Assembly: GCA_026225945.1 (NCBI GenBank)
Contig: JAMJFZ010001258.1
Location: forward strand, 15,604,001 to 15,668,000
Reading direction: 5' to 3'
DNA length: 64,000 bases
From: Cricetomys ansorgei
Lineage: Eukaryota; Chordata; Mammalia; Rodentia; Nesomyidae
Under the pieces are notes generated by a model, which worked only from the letters and a program-made list of their open reading frames with translations, searched no databases and was not told the DNA's origin. The position numbers and the translations under genes were made by a program. Of the stretch, positions 47,401 to 58,439 are shown piece by piece (positions within the stretch are counted from its first letter, which is position 1; each line of letters starts with the position of its first letter).

Positions 47401-49685
47401 GGGCACAAGGAAGCGCCTACACTTGTTTCATGCTGCAGATGACCCAGGCAAATTGGATCTAAAAGCACAGATTATGTTACTGGGGTGAGGGAGGGGTGGG
47501 GGCGGTCCACACAACATAAGGAGACCACACAGGAACTCAGGCAGTCTAAGGCCTCCCCAATCCACCTCTCAGTCCAGCAAATAGGAGACTTAGATCCCTT
47601 CTCTGTCTCCAAGGGGCAAGTGTCTACAGCTTTCACTTTAGCTGGCGGAGCTGTGCCCATCAGACTCTCACACTGCTGTCAGACTTCTGTTCAGCTCTGG
47701 GGTTCTAGAGTCCAGGAAGATACAGAAGACTCTAAAACAGCTGGGCCAGGACCAGGGCTGGCCGGGCACACAACTAATTTAAAGAAGTACTCCACGCCTA
47801 CTCTGGACAAAGACGTGCTGTTAAGATTATGAGCGGAATGTTTGGGACCTGGAAAACTCTCAAGAACCGTATCTCATCACTAGTAAGACCCAGGAGGACA
47901 GAGGGCGACGCAGCTAACACTCCCATACGCTGTCCTCCAAGAGATCTGCCATTAAGTACCTACACTCAGACGCTGCTCCCATTGCTCTGAAGAACCCCTT
48001 GCTCAGGACCCCTCAGAGAGCAGCAAGAGGACTCGCTGGGTCTGCCAAGTCCCTCCTTCCTGACTCAGGGTTCAGAGGAGAACCCACCTGCAAAACACCT
48101 GTGTGTACCCAGGGGGCAGCACTGTCGCCAACCTGTAACGGAATCCCTGAGGAGCTGAGCTAGGCCAGGTCAATGGCACAGTGGCACCCTCTCATCGCAA
48201 CAGTCTGATCGTGGGGGCTGCTCGAGGCTCCATTCTCTGCCATGGAGGCACGCGTTAGGTACAGTGTGTGAAGGGAAAGGGTCCACAGCACTCAGTGGGC
48301 ACAGGAGACGAGCAGCAGATCGCTGGATAGAAGCTGAAATGGTTTGTTGACTGACTTGTGTCAAACCCTGGAGTCACACACACCTTTGAACCTGGACATA
48401 CAAGAGCCTGCTTCGTCTTCCTCCAGGGCAAAGCAGCCTAGTCTAGCCAGGCAGAGAGGTCCAAAGAGTTGTGCATACTTATAAGCCTCTGCTGTTCTTT
48501 CCTCCTAAACAGTACCTGACTCTGTCCCTCACAGGCTCAACATGCTGCCCACGAGGCCCGCTGTCTAACCCTTGCTTCCAATTTCCCTTAGGCAGGGCCT
48601 GCTTCTTTTGTGGCAGGCAGGGTTGGGACAGGACCATCCAAGGACTCAGAAAAGCTTGTTTGGAGACCTCAGCATCAATGTTAAGAAACTCAAAACTCAA
48701 GTCCCCCCTTTCTAATCCTACTAGGTTCTTTCCCCAGTGCAGTTGGTCCACCAGGAACCAAAAAGAAAGGGCCGCCGCCTTGGGTCAGAGGCCATCTCAT
48801 TTAAAGAACAAGGAGAAAGCCGAGGCAGGGGTCAGGACACGGGGAGCTGCTCACCGAAGAGGCAGGTGTAGAGCTTGCAGGAGGGAACCAGTGTGATCCC
48901 ATACAGGGCTCCCAGGTGCAGCAGGGCCATGAGGATGATGTTTCTCCAGACGTACTCCAGCTTGGGCGGGGGGCCCTCCTCATCCTGGTAGCTGGGGTCA
49001 TACAAGTCATCTTTTATTTCTGGGCGAACGTCTGCTCCCCAGTGGTGAGGACTCTTTTCAAACTTCTCTCCTCCATTCTGATGTCCCCCAGAGGGGGGCG
49101 CTGTGATTGTGGTGGTGGCTGAGTAAGAGCCAGAGATCTGCAAGAAGGGGGTGGGGGGGAGAATTAGGACTGCAGACGCACGGGGGCAGTAGGGGGTACG
49201 TGCCTCTAATGTAACTGCGGGAAAGATGCAGTACCGGCCATGCGCCAGTGCCAAGGTTGCATGACTGTGGACTGTACCACGAAATGGGACAGAAGTTCCC
49301 TTCAATGTGCAGACCGACGGGAATAAACCTTATGTTGAAAGCACAGGAGAGGTGTGTTATTAGCAGCACCCTTAGCAACTCACAAAGGAAAACCCGCACG
49401 TATGGGGGTGGGGGATGGGGGGTGGGGGCGGTTTCAGGTTTTACTTTAAAGTTTGAGAAACACAAGTTGGGGGATCGAGCGCCCTGAGTAAAAATCTGGT
49501 TATCACCCGGTAGAGGAGCAATCAATCAAGGTAGAGCAACTCGGACGGCTAAACGCTCCCAGATGCTCTGAACGCTCTCCAACCCCGAGCCAGCCACCCA
49601 CCTAGAAGTCCAATCTGCACCCGCTAACCTGAGAGGGAGGGGCCATTTGCGGGGAGCTCACCTCTTGCAGTATGTGGGCCGGCAT
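41258..49685 (-). CDS. Scd1: Stearoyl-CoA desaturase, Scd1-type (copy B), six coding exons, intact
   Basis: The coding sequence joins 49685-49662, 49137-48855, 46188-46058, 44344-44139, 42921-42689 and 41457-41258. The total is 1,077 nt, or 358 residues plus TGA, all in frame with GT-AG junctions. It encodes the ER delta-9 desaturase that makes oleoyl- and palmitoleoyl-CoA. Diiron ligands are all present: H119/H124, H156/H159/H160, N264/H268 and H297/H300/H301. Tyr107 and Ala111 match the mouse SCD1 tunnel-end residues Tyr104 and Ala108. I recall Ile at the latter position in palmitoyl-preferring SCD3, so this copy reads as Scd1-type. Its neighbour being Scd4-like agrees with the mouse order as I remember it. 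The C-terminus ends FKSG. An SREBP/NF-Y module lies upstream. The family call is certain; the Scd1 versus Scd3 name is inference. Confidence 0.9.
42226..42390 (-). mobile_element. Inverted B1 SINE in intron 5 of copy B
   Basis: T-rich tail (TTTGTTTGTTTG), AAGACAGGGTTTCTCTGTTG, then GGCGTGTGCCACCACTGCCC. It has no counterpart in copy A's intron 5. Confidence 0.9.
42689..42921 (-). CDS. Scd1: Scd1-type copy B, coding exon 5
   Basis: It encodes residues 215-292: membrane spans three and four and the NSAAH segment with N264 and H268. RPYDKNISSRENILVSMG follows. The donor is GTAAGT. Confidence 0.93.
44139..44344 (-). CDS. Scd1: Scd1-type copy B, coding exon 4
   Basis: It encodes residues 147-214 plus two bases of codon 215. 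It holds the HRAHH box and the usual Ser in HHKFSETH. The exon and about 50 bp of flanking intron 3 are nearly the same as in copy A. The donor is GTGAGT. Confidence 0.93.
44653..44825 (-). mobile_element. Inverted B2-type SINE in intron 3 of copy B
   Basis: GTGTGTGGTCAGAGGACAAC and CACTGAGCCAATCCACACAG are diverged inverted B2 features. Confidence 0.6.
45163..45316 (-). mobile_element. Inverted B1 SINE in intron 3 of copy B
   Basis: GGGTTTCTCTGTGTAGCCCT and CTGCCTCTGCCTCCCAAGTA. It partly explains why this intron is longer than in copy A (1.7 versus 1.3 kb). Confidence 0.9.
46058..46188 (-). CDS. Scd1: Scd1-type copy B, coding exon 3
   Basis: It encodes residues 103-146. AYLYYVISALGITAG precedes the first histidine box (H119, H124). 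About 90 bp of its downstream half are identical to copy A by eye, while the first 40 nt differ strongly. The donor is GTAAGA. Confidence 0.92.
46189..48854 (-). other. Intron 2 of copy B
   Basis: 2.7 kb of mainly unique sequence with no recognisable SINE or gene. The part near exon 2 is alignable with copy A's intron 2. Confidence 0.7.
48855..49137 (-). CDS. Scd1: Scd1-type copy B, coding exon 2
   Basis: It encodes residues 9-102 plus one base of codon 103: a Ser/Thr-rich N-terminus (ISGSYSATTTITAPPSG), the conserved YQDEEGPPPKLEYVWRN segment and the first membrane span. The acceptor is CAG and the donor GTGAGC. Confidence 0.92.
49662..49685 (-). CDS. Scd1: Scd1-type copy B, coding exon 1
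   Basis: It encodes MPAHILQE, residues 1-8. The ATG is at 49685-49683 in the context AAGATG and the donor is GTGAGC. A 524-bp intron separates it from exon 2, close to the 490 bp in copy A. Confidence 0.88.
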
Positions 49686-49874
49686 CTTGGCGTCGGATGC
49701 TGGGATCACGTTCCCGGGGATGAGAATGTGCAGCGAGCTTCGGATCTCAGGGAAGGAGGGTGCTATGACTAACTTTCTGCAGCCCGCTTGGTGCAGAAAC
49801 CCTGGGCTCCCTGGACAAGCCCTGGGCCAGAGCTAGCAGTGAGGTAATCGTGTCCTGTATTTCCTTAGGTTCGC

Positions 49875-49881
49875 TTTATTG
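49875..49881 (-). promoter_or_regulatory. Weak TATA-like element of copy B
   Basis: The minus strand reads CAATAAAG about 190 bp upstream of the ATG, with a plausible start near 49,845. A segment just downstream (AAGGAAATACAGGACAC) has a counterpart upstream of copy A's exon 1. The assignment is tentative. Confidence 0.25.
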
Positions 49882-50094
49882 ATCAATGACCAGACACAAA
49901 ATCAAAAGCTGGCTGGCCAAGGCAGCCGCAGGCGGCGATAAGAATAGGAAACGAGAGGACGCCAAAACGAGAGGACGCAGCTTGCATCCTCCAGTGTCCA
50001 GGAATGGGAATACTGCAGACACTAACACCGCATTGTCCCATCCCCAGCCAGGCGGGAGGGGGGGATGCTAATGAGGCTTTCGTAAACTCTGGCT

Positions 50095-50165
50095 AGTCAT
50101 TGGCCGATGGGAATTTGGTACCACCTCGTCCTGCTGCTCTCATTGGCTCTGAACAATCTGCTGTT
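50095..50165 (-). promoter_or_regulatory. SREBP / NF-Y (PUFA-response) module of copy B
   Basis: Reading the minus strand, AGCAGATTGTT (50,162-50,152) is followed within 5 bp by CCAAT (50,146-50,142) and then by a second CCAAT (50,103-50,099). Mouse Scd1 and Scd2 promoters are known to use an SRE of the form AGCAGATTGTG next to an NF-Y site, within the polyunsaturated-fatty-acid response region; I recall this from the literature. The module is about 410-480 bp upstream of the ATG. One base differs at the end of the SRE. It implies induction by SREBP-1c and repression by dietary PUFA. Confidence 0.7.
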
Positions 50166-51711
50166 CCCTCTGCCTCCAGCTCCTCCCCCCCTCCTCCCCT
50201 TTTTTTCTGCCTCTTGGCTTCTCACCCATCCCCCTCTGGCCCTCCACCCAGCCCCCACCCTGCCACGGGGGCGCCTCTGCCATCTCTCTGGGAGAGAAGA
50301 CCAGATCTAGCAGTGGGGGTTGGCTACCAGGCCAGGAAGACCCGGAGAGGTACAGAGAGAGGTTGCACAGTTGGAGAAGTCACGATAGCACCGACCACTC
50401 AACTCCATTCGGTCTTTGCATTTTCAGGGGCGCGTGGGAGGGGAAATGGCTACCACCAACAGAGAGCAAAGCTGAGAGGGGCCGGCAGCCTGCCTCCCAA
50501 CCCCAACAGGCGCTTCTGTAGACTCTGTTGGAACAATGGCTCAGCCCCGTCCACCAGCTCCAGGATGCTTACTAGATAATACTCAGAGCTCTGGTGCCAT
50601 AATCGAGTTTTCATAGATGCGTGGCCTGCGCATTCACTCGGTCTGTAAGGTCACTGCACACTCGGAGAGCTCAGCCCTGCCAGTCAGCAGTATCCAGTCC
50701 CACCCCCATCCTCATGCCTTCCAATGCGCCTAGTACCTTCGGGAAAGTCCTCTGTCAGGTTGGAATTTTGCAGTTTTCTACCTGCAAAAGACCAAGAAGC
50801 GGCAGGCCGAGGAACTCGTATGTGGAATAGGAATTGAGAGCGGGTGTTGAATGATTACTGCTCACGGTGGCCGAGCAGTGGGTACTCCATCCGTCCATTT
50901 TAAACAGGAGGAACGTGACATACACCGATGAGACAGCTTGCAATGGTGGACTCAGCCACTAAGTGTTGGGGCTAGCTGAGTCAGTGGGGTGAAATTGATG
51001 CCCAAGCTTTCAGCCCCTGCTCAGGACTTTGGACCCTTAGGTGCTCTGACCTTACAGACCTCCCCATCAGGGCCCCATCTTCTCTGGGCCTGTGTTAACT
51101 CTAACAGGAGAGCTTGTAGCCTGGCATGCACAGAGTCTGCTTTCATATCCACGTCATCTCGTGATTGGGTTGCCCCCCTGCTCTAGGGAAAGGGGATGGT
51201 AGAGATATGGGGCAGCGACTGGCTTCTCAAGAAGAGAGGTGCCCGGCGTTTCCTGGGAGCAAGACCTCTTGCCTTCTGGTCTCAGGGGCTTGCCAACTCT
51301 TTGCCTCTCTGGCCAGTACCAGGAATGCTGACCCAGGCCAGGTGTCTCAGCAAACAGCAGTTGGCAAACAGCAGTTGAGCTGGGGGGTGGCTCAGAAGCG
51401 CTGTGCAGAGATATCTACAGGTGCTGCTCCCCCTTGGCTTGTCTGTGGGGTGTCTGATCTGCTTGGTTCTTTTACCAGGTGTGGGCTTATTCTTTGTCCT
51501 TGGCTGCTAAAACGGGCCCCCTTAGACTGTAAGGCATGTACAACAAAAAATCGGTTTCTCACAGTTTCGGGGGCTGCACGTCTACACGAGAGCATCGGCA
51601 ATTTGATATCTGCCAGGAATGGGCCTCAGATTCATAGGTGGCCATCCTTTCTCTGTCTTCAATGGGATAGGAGTGAGCTTTGTCTCTGAGGTTTCACTTT
51701 TTTACAAAATG

Positions 51712-51888
51712 TTTCTTATTACTTTTAATGATGCGATGCGTATCTGCACGTGAGCACTCGAATGCAGAGGCAGTGGATCCCCTGGAGCTGGAATTGAGCC
51801 GTGTAATGTGGGTGCTGAGAATCAAAACCTGGCTCTCTGGAAGAACAGCAAGTGCTCTTAACTGCCGAGCTGCACCTCCAGCCCCAGG
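51712..51888 (-). mobile_element. Inverted B2 SINE
   Basis: TGGCTCTCTGGAAGAACAGC and CCGAGCTGCACCTCCAGCCC mark the inverted body and head. Confidence 0.7.
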
Positions 51889-53694
51889 GTCTCTTTTATA
51901 AGGACACTAATGTCACCCTCGAGGGTGAGCATCACCTTCCAAGTTACCGTTCCAAATACGGATGAACTCACCGTGAGTTCAGATTTCAGAGTATTGCACT
52001 CTTTTGGGAAGAAGACACAGTGTTTCCTCTGGGGTGCCTTAATTGCTGCCAAAGACAGCTCTACGTTTGAGTCAAACCTGCCCTCGCGGGGTTCCTCACT
52101 CAGCCTGCAGTCCAAAGTGCCGCTGGCGCTAATACCCCGAGCTGGCCGGCGATGTGACTTAAGCCAGCTGCCACTGCAATCACTGTCTATCAGGGAAAGC
52201 TAGGGAGGCCTGCTAAGACAGTGTGGGAGTCCTACCCTTCTCTCCAAGACAAGTTGCTGCCCCAGGGGAGAAAGCTCTGGGAGCCTAGAAAAGGGCTGAG
52301 TTAGGCAGAATGAGTTCCAGGAAGAAAGGAGGTGGGAGACAATGTAACTGTTGATAAGGGAGATAGGAAGCCGCCTGTTGGTCCCCTGCGTGCCAACTTC
52401 AGGCGCTCCGGACTGCACACAAAATAAAGTTGCACGGTCAAAATGACACGGGGATAAGATGAGGTTTGGCGTCAAGAAGTGGCCATCCAGTTAGGAGTTA
52501 TAGGTAATGTGTGATAAATGTTTGTCTACAGTTGAGTGTACAGTGATGCAGGCCAGAGCTGTGTTGGTACATCAGTGCACAACGTATCTTTGGAAGGTGG
52601 AGATGGGAGCTGTAAATGTTCCTGTATGAAAAAAATTATACAAGGTGTTACGGCAGCTTAAAATTTTGACCTTTCAACTCAGGAGAGTAAGAATAAAATA
52701 CCCGGTGCGTAGGCATCTTCAATAAATAAGTTAACTGCAGGGAGCTCCTATTGGCCATGGGATGAAGGCTATATTTCTTAGTATGGCCTTGGAGGCCCTC
52801 TGGATCCTGGACCTTCCCTGCTCATGTCTATTAAAACCTACGAATATTCCTTTCCCTTTGCCTAGAGCATTCTGCCCCTCCAACCTTGACCCACTGTTGA
52901 CCTTAGTGATTCCTGGTTGTTGTTTTTTGTTGTTGTTGTTGTTCTTAAATCACTGTCTAGTTTACCAGGCTGGCTCCCCGTGACTTGTCCTCCTTAAGTC
53001 CTTTGTGGTTCCGCTCTTCTGACATCGGTACCGGGATTTACTGAGAAGATAGGACTCGCATACCCGACCCAAGAAGGGCTTTGAGTATTTGTTCATCGAA
53101 CTTGTTACCTAACCCATAAATAGGAGACATTTGAAATATTACCTCTTTTTAATCTCTTTCAGGACCATTCTCTTTTAAGCAACAGATGAGCATCATAACA
53201 AAGGTTTTGTGACAAGCTGCCCCTCGAGGCGTGTATCATTTCTTTGCTTCCCAACCAAGGTGCCAAGTCATAGGGATTCAAGGTGTGCAGAAGTGGGGGT
53301 GGAGAGGAGTCAGGTGGACAGGGAAGCTTCTGTCTAGCATCACTCTGGGACTTTGCAGCAAGTCTCACACGGAGGCAAGTTTTCTGCCTCTCATTTCTAA
53401 GCCAAAGCTAGCCAGGCAAAGAGAAAAGAGAGGAGAGGCACTGGCTCTGCCTGCTTCGTGCTAGCTCAGCAGAGCACTTGCTAGAGAAATGCCTTTCTCA
53501 TTTTTCCCATGTTAAATGGCTGTTACCGTGTGAACTCTTTTCTCAGCGAGAGAGAAGAATCAAAATTACTGTAAGCAGTGATGCCCAGTGATGTTCGGAT
53601 ACAAAGTATTTTCTAATGTGGAATTAGGTCAGACTATTCCCATAAGCTCCCTAAGGAAAGTAAATTAATAATTATTTTCTTAATTCATTCTTCT

Positions 53695-53765
53695 ACCCAT
53701 TTCACTCCCCTTCCCTCTCCTCCCCTCCCTTCTTTCTTCCCCTTTCCTCCTTTCCTCTTCCTTTA
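53695..53765 (+). repeat. Pyrimidine-rich C/T tract
   Basis: CCCTTCCCTCTCCTCCCCTC-type low-complexity run; nothing else is seen here. Confidence 0.7.
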
Positions 53766-54091
53766 CTTCATGAACAGTTCAATTCAAATGATGGTGGATA
53801 AGTAAGGTTTTGTTCTCTGGGTGGTTGGACTTCCGGAGAGGAGAAGTGTCTGGTACCCAGTGCTAGGTGTGAACCCCTGGAGAGTCATGGATGCTATTTG
53901 TCACTGGGTGTCTGAGCTTTGAGAAGTTCCGAAAAGCATGCTTCCCCCCCCACCCCTGCTCCTGGAGAGGCAGCCTGAAGTGTGGCTGAAGTACAGTGAG
54001 GAAGTACCTGGCTAGTGAAGAAGGGGATATTTCACAGACTCTCGTGCAAGGCCCTTTTTCTATCGAAAGCACTACAAGAAAAAAAAAAAAG

Positions 54092-54200
54092 TTGGGTGCT
54101 GTTGTTCAGACTGGTAATTTCCACCCTTGGGAGGCTGAGGCAGGAGGAATTTTAGTTGGAAACACCGTAGACAACATTGTGAAACCTTGTCTAAAATAAA
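54092..54200 (+). mobile_element. Diverged B1-type SINE
   Basis: GGGTGCTGTTGTTCAGACTG, then GGGAGGCTGAGGCAGGAGGA, ending AAAATAAATAAG. Confidence 0.55.
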
Positions 54201-55007
54201 TAAGTAGACCCTGTGCCTCTCGCCACATCACTTGAAGTTGCTGGCAAGTGTTTCATAAACCAGTTGGCCCGGGGAAAATTCAGCCATGGGAAAAACACAT
54301 GCCAGGCAGTCATTTTAGAGTCATGGGTCATGAGTGGGGAAGCCCGACCTGGGTAGTGTGACATAAGTCCTTTCCACACTTGGGGATAGATGCGTCCCCG
54401 TCTTGACCCTGTCTAGACTGCCCCTTGCTGCTCTGTGGGGCATGATCTCCCAGATGACCCTCGTCGCTCTCTACAAAAGCCCAGGTGTCACAGTCAACTT
54501 ATTCAAAGTTCATATTTTCAAAATGGTCAAACATCGTATTTTTCTGAAAAGTGGTTTTAAAAGCACTCTTGTCTCCTTTTCTTCCTTTTTCTTCTCTTCT
54601 CTTTTCAGGGCACTGTTTTCGTATAGAGTTAATGCGAGTTGTTGTTCTGGTGAGAAGCTTGTTATAGAGAGAGAGTAAACTAGCTATGCACTTGTTTTTT
54701 GCTTGTCAAACCCATCTCTAAGAGGGCTTCACCGTGAGTCCTTCAGCAAGTCCGAATAAAAATTTCAAAAGAATTTTTATTTTACTTTTTGGACCAAAGT
54801 TGGAGTTTATTGGGGTAAAGTTTCCACAGATTTAAGTGCAAGTAGAGAGCAAGGGAGAGGGAGAGAGGGAGGCCAGGGGGAAAGGTAGGTGAGGCCAGAA
54901 AGAGAGAGGGAGAGAGAGAAAGAAGGTTAGAAACTAAAAGAACATTAGAACATGCGCAGACAGTGGCCCCCTCAAGAGAGCAAGCCCTCAGAATCTTAAA
55001 GCAAGAG

Positions 55008-55200
55008 GAGAGGTTGGAGAGAAGGCTCAGCTTGTCAAGCTGCTTGCACCAAGCCCGAAGATCTATCTAATCGCGGGAACCCACAAGCTAAAAAGAGAGA
55101 ATTCCCGAAAACCATCCTCTGACTCCACCCTCGACCTGTGGCACCGGCTCTCTCCCAAACACACACAAACACTCACAAAACACATCCGTGTAAAAATCGA
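55008..55200 (+). mobile_element. B2-type SINE
   Basis: Head GAGGTTGGAGAGAAGGCTCA, then CGGGAACCCACAAGCTAAAA, with a CACACA/AAAACAC-rich tail. It is diverged. Confidence 0.6.
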
Positions 55201-56082
55201 AGAGAAAGCAAGTAAACAACCCACAAAATCAGGTAAGAAGAACAGGCATTTCTGGGTAGGAAGGGCCCAACGAATGTCGCTGGTGATAACAATATGAAAC
55301 TTGGAAAACCTGAAGACGCATCTCTTAAAACAGTTTCTCGTGTACTAATAGGGACTGTGCTTCTCCAAAACTATGAAGTAAACAGCTAAGGGAGACCCCG
55401 GGGATAGAGGAGCCACACTAAGGAAGAAAGGCAGTCACTACAAGAGCACTGAAGGCGAATGCCATGCACAGGTTGGGAGAGGACCTGTCTAGGTCAGGGC
55501 CGGTGAGATCCACAGGACGCCTGATGTTGCCAAATGTGTAGTGTGGAGATGAAGACAGCAGGGGCCGGGTGGGGTGGGGGGCTTGAGCGGCAGTAGTGGA
55601 ACAGCGTGTAGAAAAGTGGGGGAATCAAACCAGGATCAGGTCCAGAGCAAAGAGAGTTGTGCAGTAGTGAAGCCACTGTGTGAATGATATTTACACAGTC
55701 GCAGTAGTAAAGTACCAGTTACTGATTTAACTGAAATTATGATGCAACCGTATTGAGAGGGTGGAGAAAATGAAGTGTGCAGGCTCCCGCCTGAATGCTC
55801 GAGTGTGCGGTGGTCACCGCCATGATGGCTGCTAAATGGTTATATTTCGGTCTTCCAAGTTGAGAGGTCCATAATGAAACTCTTAAGTCAACTGATCGTG
55901 ATTGAAGCATGGATTTAGAAATAGAGAAAGGAATGCCAGGAGTCAGCTAAAGAGAGTTCAAGGATGTTCTTCTGAGGATCAAAATGGAGAGGAAAGTGGG
56001 CTGATACTATTTACAAAACAAGCCTAATGAAATTATTATTATATAGGTTCAACTTGGCCGTAACACAAGAACAAATGCATGC

Positions 56083-56245
56083 AGGTGGCGATGTAGCCCA
56101 GTTGGCAGAGTGTTTGCCCAGCATGTGCAAAGCCCGAGGTTTGATTCCCAGGACTGTATAACATTCAGTGCGTAGCACAAGCCGGCATCCCAGTGCTCGG
56201 GTGGAAGAGGTTCAGGATCAGCCTGGGCTATATAAAACTTTATCT
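56083..56245 (+). mobile_element. B4-type SINE (ID fused to B1)
   Basis: A tRNA-like ID head (GATGTAGCCCAGTTGGCAGA, then GGTTTGATTCCCAGG) is followed by a B1-like second half (GGATCAGCCTGGGCTATATA), the layout of the rodent ID-B1 dimer family. Confidence 0.65.
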
Positions 56246-56280
56246 CAGGAAAAGGAACTGGAAGGGATCCTTTTGGATTT

Positions 56281-56420
56281 TGTTTGTTTTTTGTTTTCCC
56301 CTGATGTGGGCCTGGCTGGCCTGGAAGTTGCTATGCAGACCCTGCTGGCCTTGAACTCACAGACATCCTTCTGCCTCTGCCTCCTGAGAGCTAAGATCAG
56401 AGCACCATCACACTTGGCTG
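56281..56420 (-). mobile_element. Inverted B1 SINE
   Basis: TGGCCTGGAAGTTGCTATGC and TTGAACTCACAGACATCCTT. Confidence 0.75.
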
Positions 56421-57504
56421 CAAGAGACTTTTACTTAAAGTTGACTAGACACTCATCCCTCAAGCTCTCAATCTCTCTCTCTTTCTCTCTTTCCCTGTAG
56501 TCTCCCAATGTAGTCCAGCTATCCTTGAACTTTTTAAATGTTGAGAATTTTATACATACATATAATGCACTTTGATCAAATAGAGCCTTTAACTCTCAAT
56601 TCTCTGCCTTAGTCTCCCAAGTTTCCAGCTGTGAGATACCATCCTGGGTATCTCCCCCATCTCTTAAAACATGCTTCAACTTCCCCCACCCAGAGTGGCC
56701 TACAGCCCAGCACCCAAGCAAGGGTGCCATAGAGGGGAAGGCATTGGGTGACTGTGGGATCTGTGTTTCTGGGAAGTGTTAGAAGTACTCACGTTAGGTA
56801 ACTACTTCGCTGTCACTTGATTTCTCCCTGGGGCTACTTGAAGGGCTGATTCCTCTTCTACTTTCTCAGTTCCATGTCCTTGACTTTCTCCTAGGATCCT
56901 TCCTCTCAGATCTCCATCCCACAGGGCAGAAAGACCATGGGCCCTATCTGCCTGCCTTAGGTGTGGCTCACAGGTGCCAAGGTGTTAACACTTGGATAGC
57001 AGGTTCTTATCCTCCCATCTCTGTTTCCTTCCTGTCCAGGGCTCTGGTTATTTTCATATGGAGCATTGCCACCTCTCTATCTGATTTTTGAACGATTTCC
57101 ATTTTTTCTTTCTGTGAGCTCTGGGCCAGCCTGGTCTACATAGTGAGTTCCAGGCTTGCCGGGGCTACTAAGTTTTTGTCTCAGAAACAAGCATGGGGTG
57201 GGGCACTCCTGAGAGTGAGGTTGTCTAGTGAGCTGAGGGAAAAGCACACACTCAGAAAGCTCCAGGCCATGGTACTAAGGACCCTTCACATAATGCTTAC
57301 ACATTCACCCACTTGAGAGTCTCTGTTTGTTGTATGAAGTTCAGGTGAGGAATGGCTCCGTACAGTTTTCCTGTTTGTTGGCTTCTTTGAGTTCTCCTGT
57401 CAGTCACCAGGCTCTGGGTTCTCATGTTCTTTAACACAACAATCCATTGGTCTTGCCTGCATTTCTTTTCTTCCTTTCTCTTCCTCCTCTTCCTCCTCTC
57501 TGCA

Positions 57505-57625
57505 TACTACATAGCCCTGGCTGTTGTGAAACTATGTAGACCAGGCTAGCTATGAATTCACAGAGATGCTCCTGCCTCTGCCTCCCAAATCCTGGGATTA
57601 AAGCTCCAAGCCAGTACACCTGGCC
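57505..57625 (-). mobile_element. Inverted B1 SINE
   Basis: CTACATAGCCCTGGCTGTTG and CCAAATCCTGGGATTAAAGC. Confidence 0.8.
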
Positions 57626-57949
57626 TTTGCTTGCATTTTTCAAGCCACCTTTTATTCATGCAGGATTTTGTAATGTGTGGTGCTTTTGGTTCACTGGATT
57701 AGGAAAATGCTCCAAAATATTAATATACTTCATTTTACAAAAAAAAATGTTCATTAACATCACCACTGATTTTATCAGATAAGCCTTAAATTGTGAGAAG
57801 CTGTCAAACTCTGTGCCATATGCAAGGTTTCCAATGTATTATTCTCCTTAAGAACTACTAAGGTCATTAACATAAATGCTCCTAAATGTCTTTTCCCATT
57901 CCCACCAGCACCGGTCCAGATTTGGGGTCCCACACCCTCACAGGAGTCC

Positions 57950-58205
57950 GGATCTGGCCTTCCAGCCCTAATCTGATCCCCTCTGCTCTGCTGTGGCCAC
58001 CGCAGTAAGTTTCTGAAACAGAGATTTTCCTGTCCTGCTTGAATACAGCTCCTGACTCCGTATCACCCAGGAATCTAGACTCTCTGTGCCCGGCTGGCAT
58101 TCGCAGCCTCCCCTGCACATTCTCCTCTCTACACCCCTTCAGGCCCGGCAACATCAGCCTGAACCCTTTCTGAACACTGTGGTCTCGTGTTTTCTGTAAC
58201 TTTGG
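57950..58205 (+). mobile_element. Old L2 LINE fragment, copy 2
   Basis: It has the same L2 3'-region pattern (CTCCTGACTCCGTATCACC, then CCCCTTCAGGCC and CTGAACACT). It is better preserved than copy 1 and duplicated with the island next to it. Confidence 0.55.
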
Positions 58206-58439
58206 ACTCTCTGTGTTTTTTGTATCATCTTCCCCTGCCACGAAGTACTAATGGGTCTTTGAACAGGCGCCCTGCCGCCTACGAGACGGATGTCTGCACG
58301 AAGCAGTAAGATCGCACTTCGCCAGGTCCCCCCACAGCGGAGGCAGCTGGGGGCCCGAAGCCCATACCCAAGGTCACCCGTGGGGCAGGAATGGCCTTGT
58401 GGAGCTCTGCGTTCCTCCTCCTCAGAGAGGGAGGCCTAG

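Larger units (their letters stand above)
50170..57900. other. Intergenic DNA upstream of copy B
   Basis: Mostly unique sequence with few SINEs up to 54 kb, then SINE fragments. No gene was recognised. The relatively repeat-poor part at 50.2-53.6 kb could hold distal regulatory sites. Confidence 0.5.

Noticed and set aside
41258..49685. Naming copy B Scd3, because its C-terminus ends KSG and it has NISSREN
   Set aside because: It has Ala111 where I recall SCD3 having a bulky Ile, and it lies next to an Scd4-like gene, so Scd1-type is preferred, though not proven.
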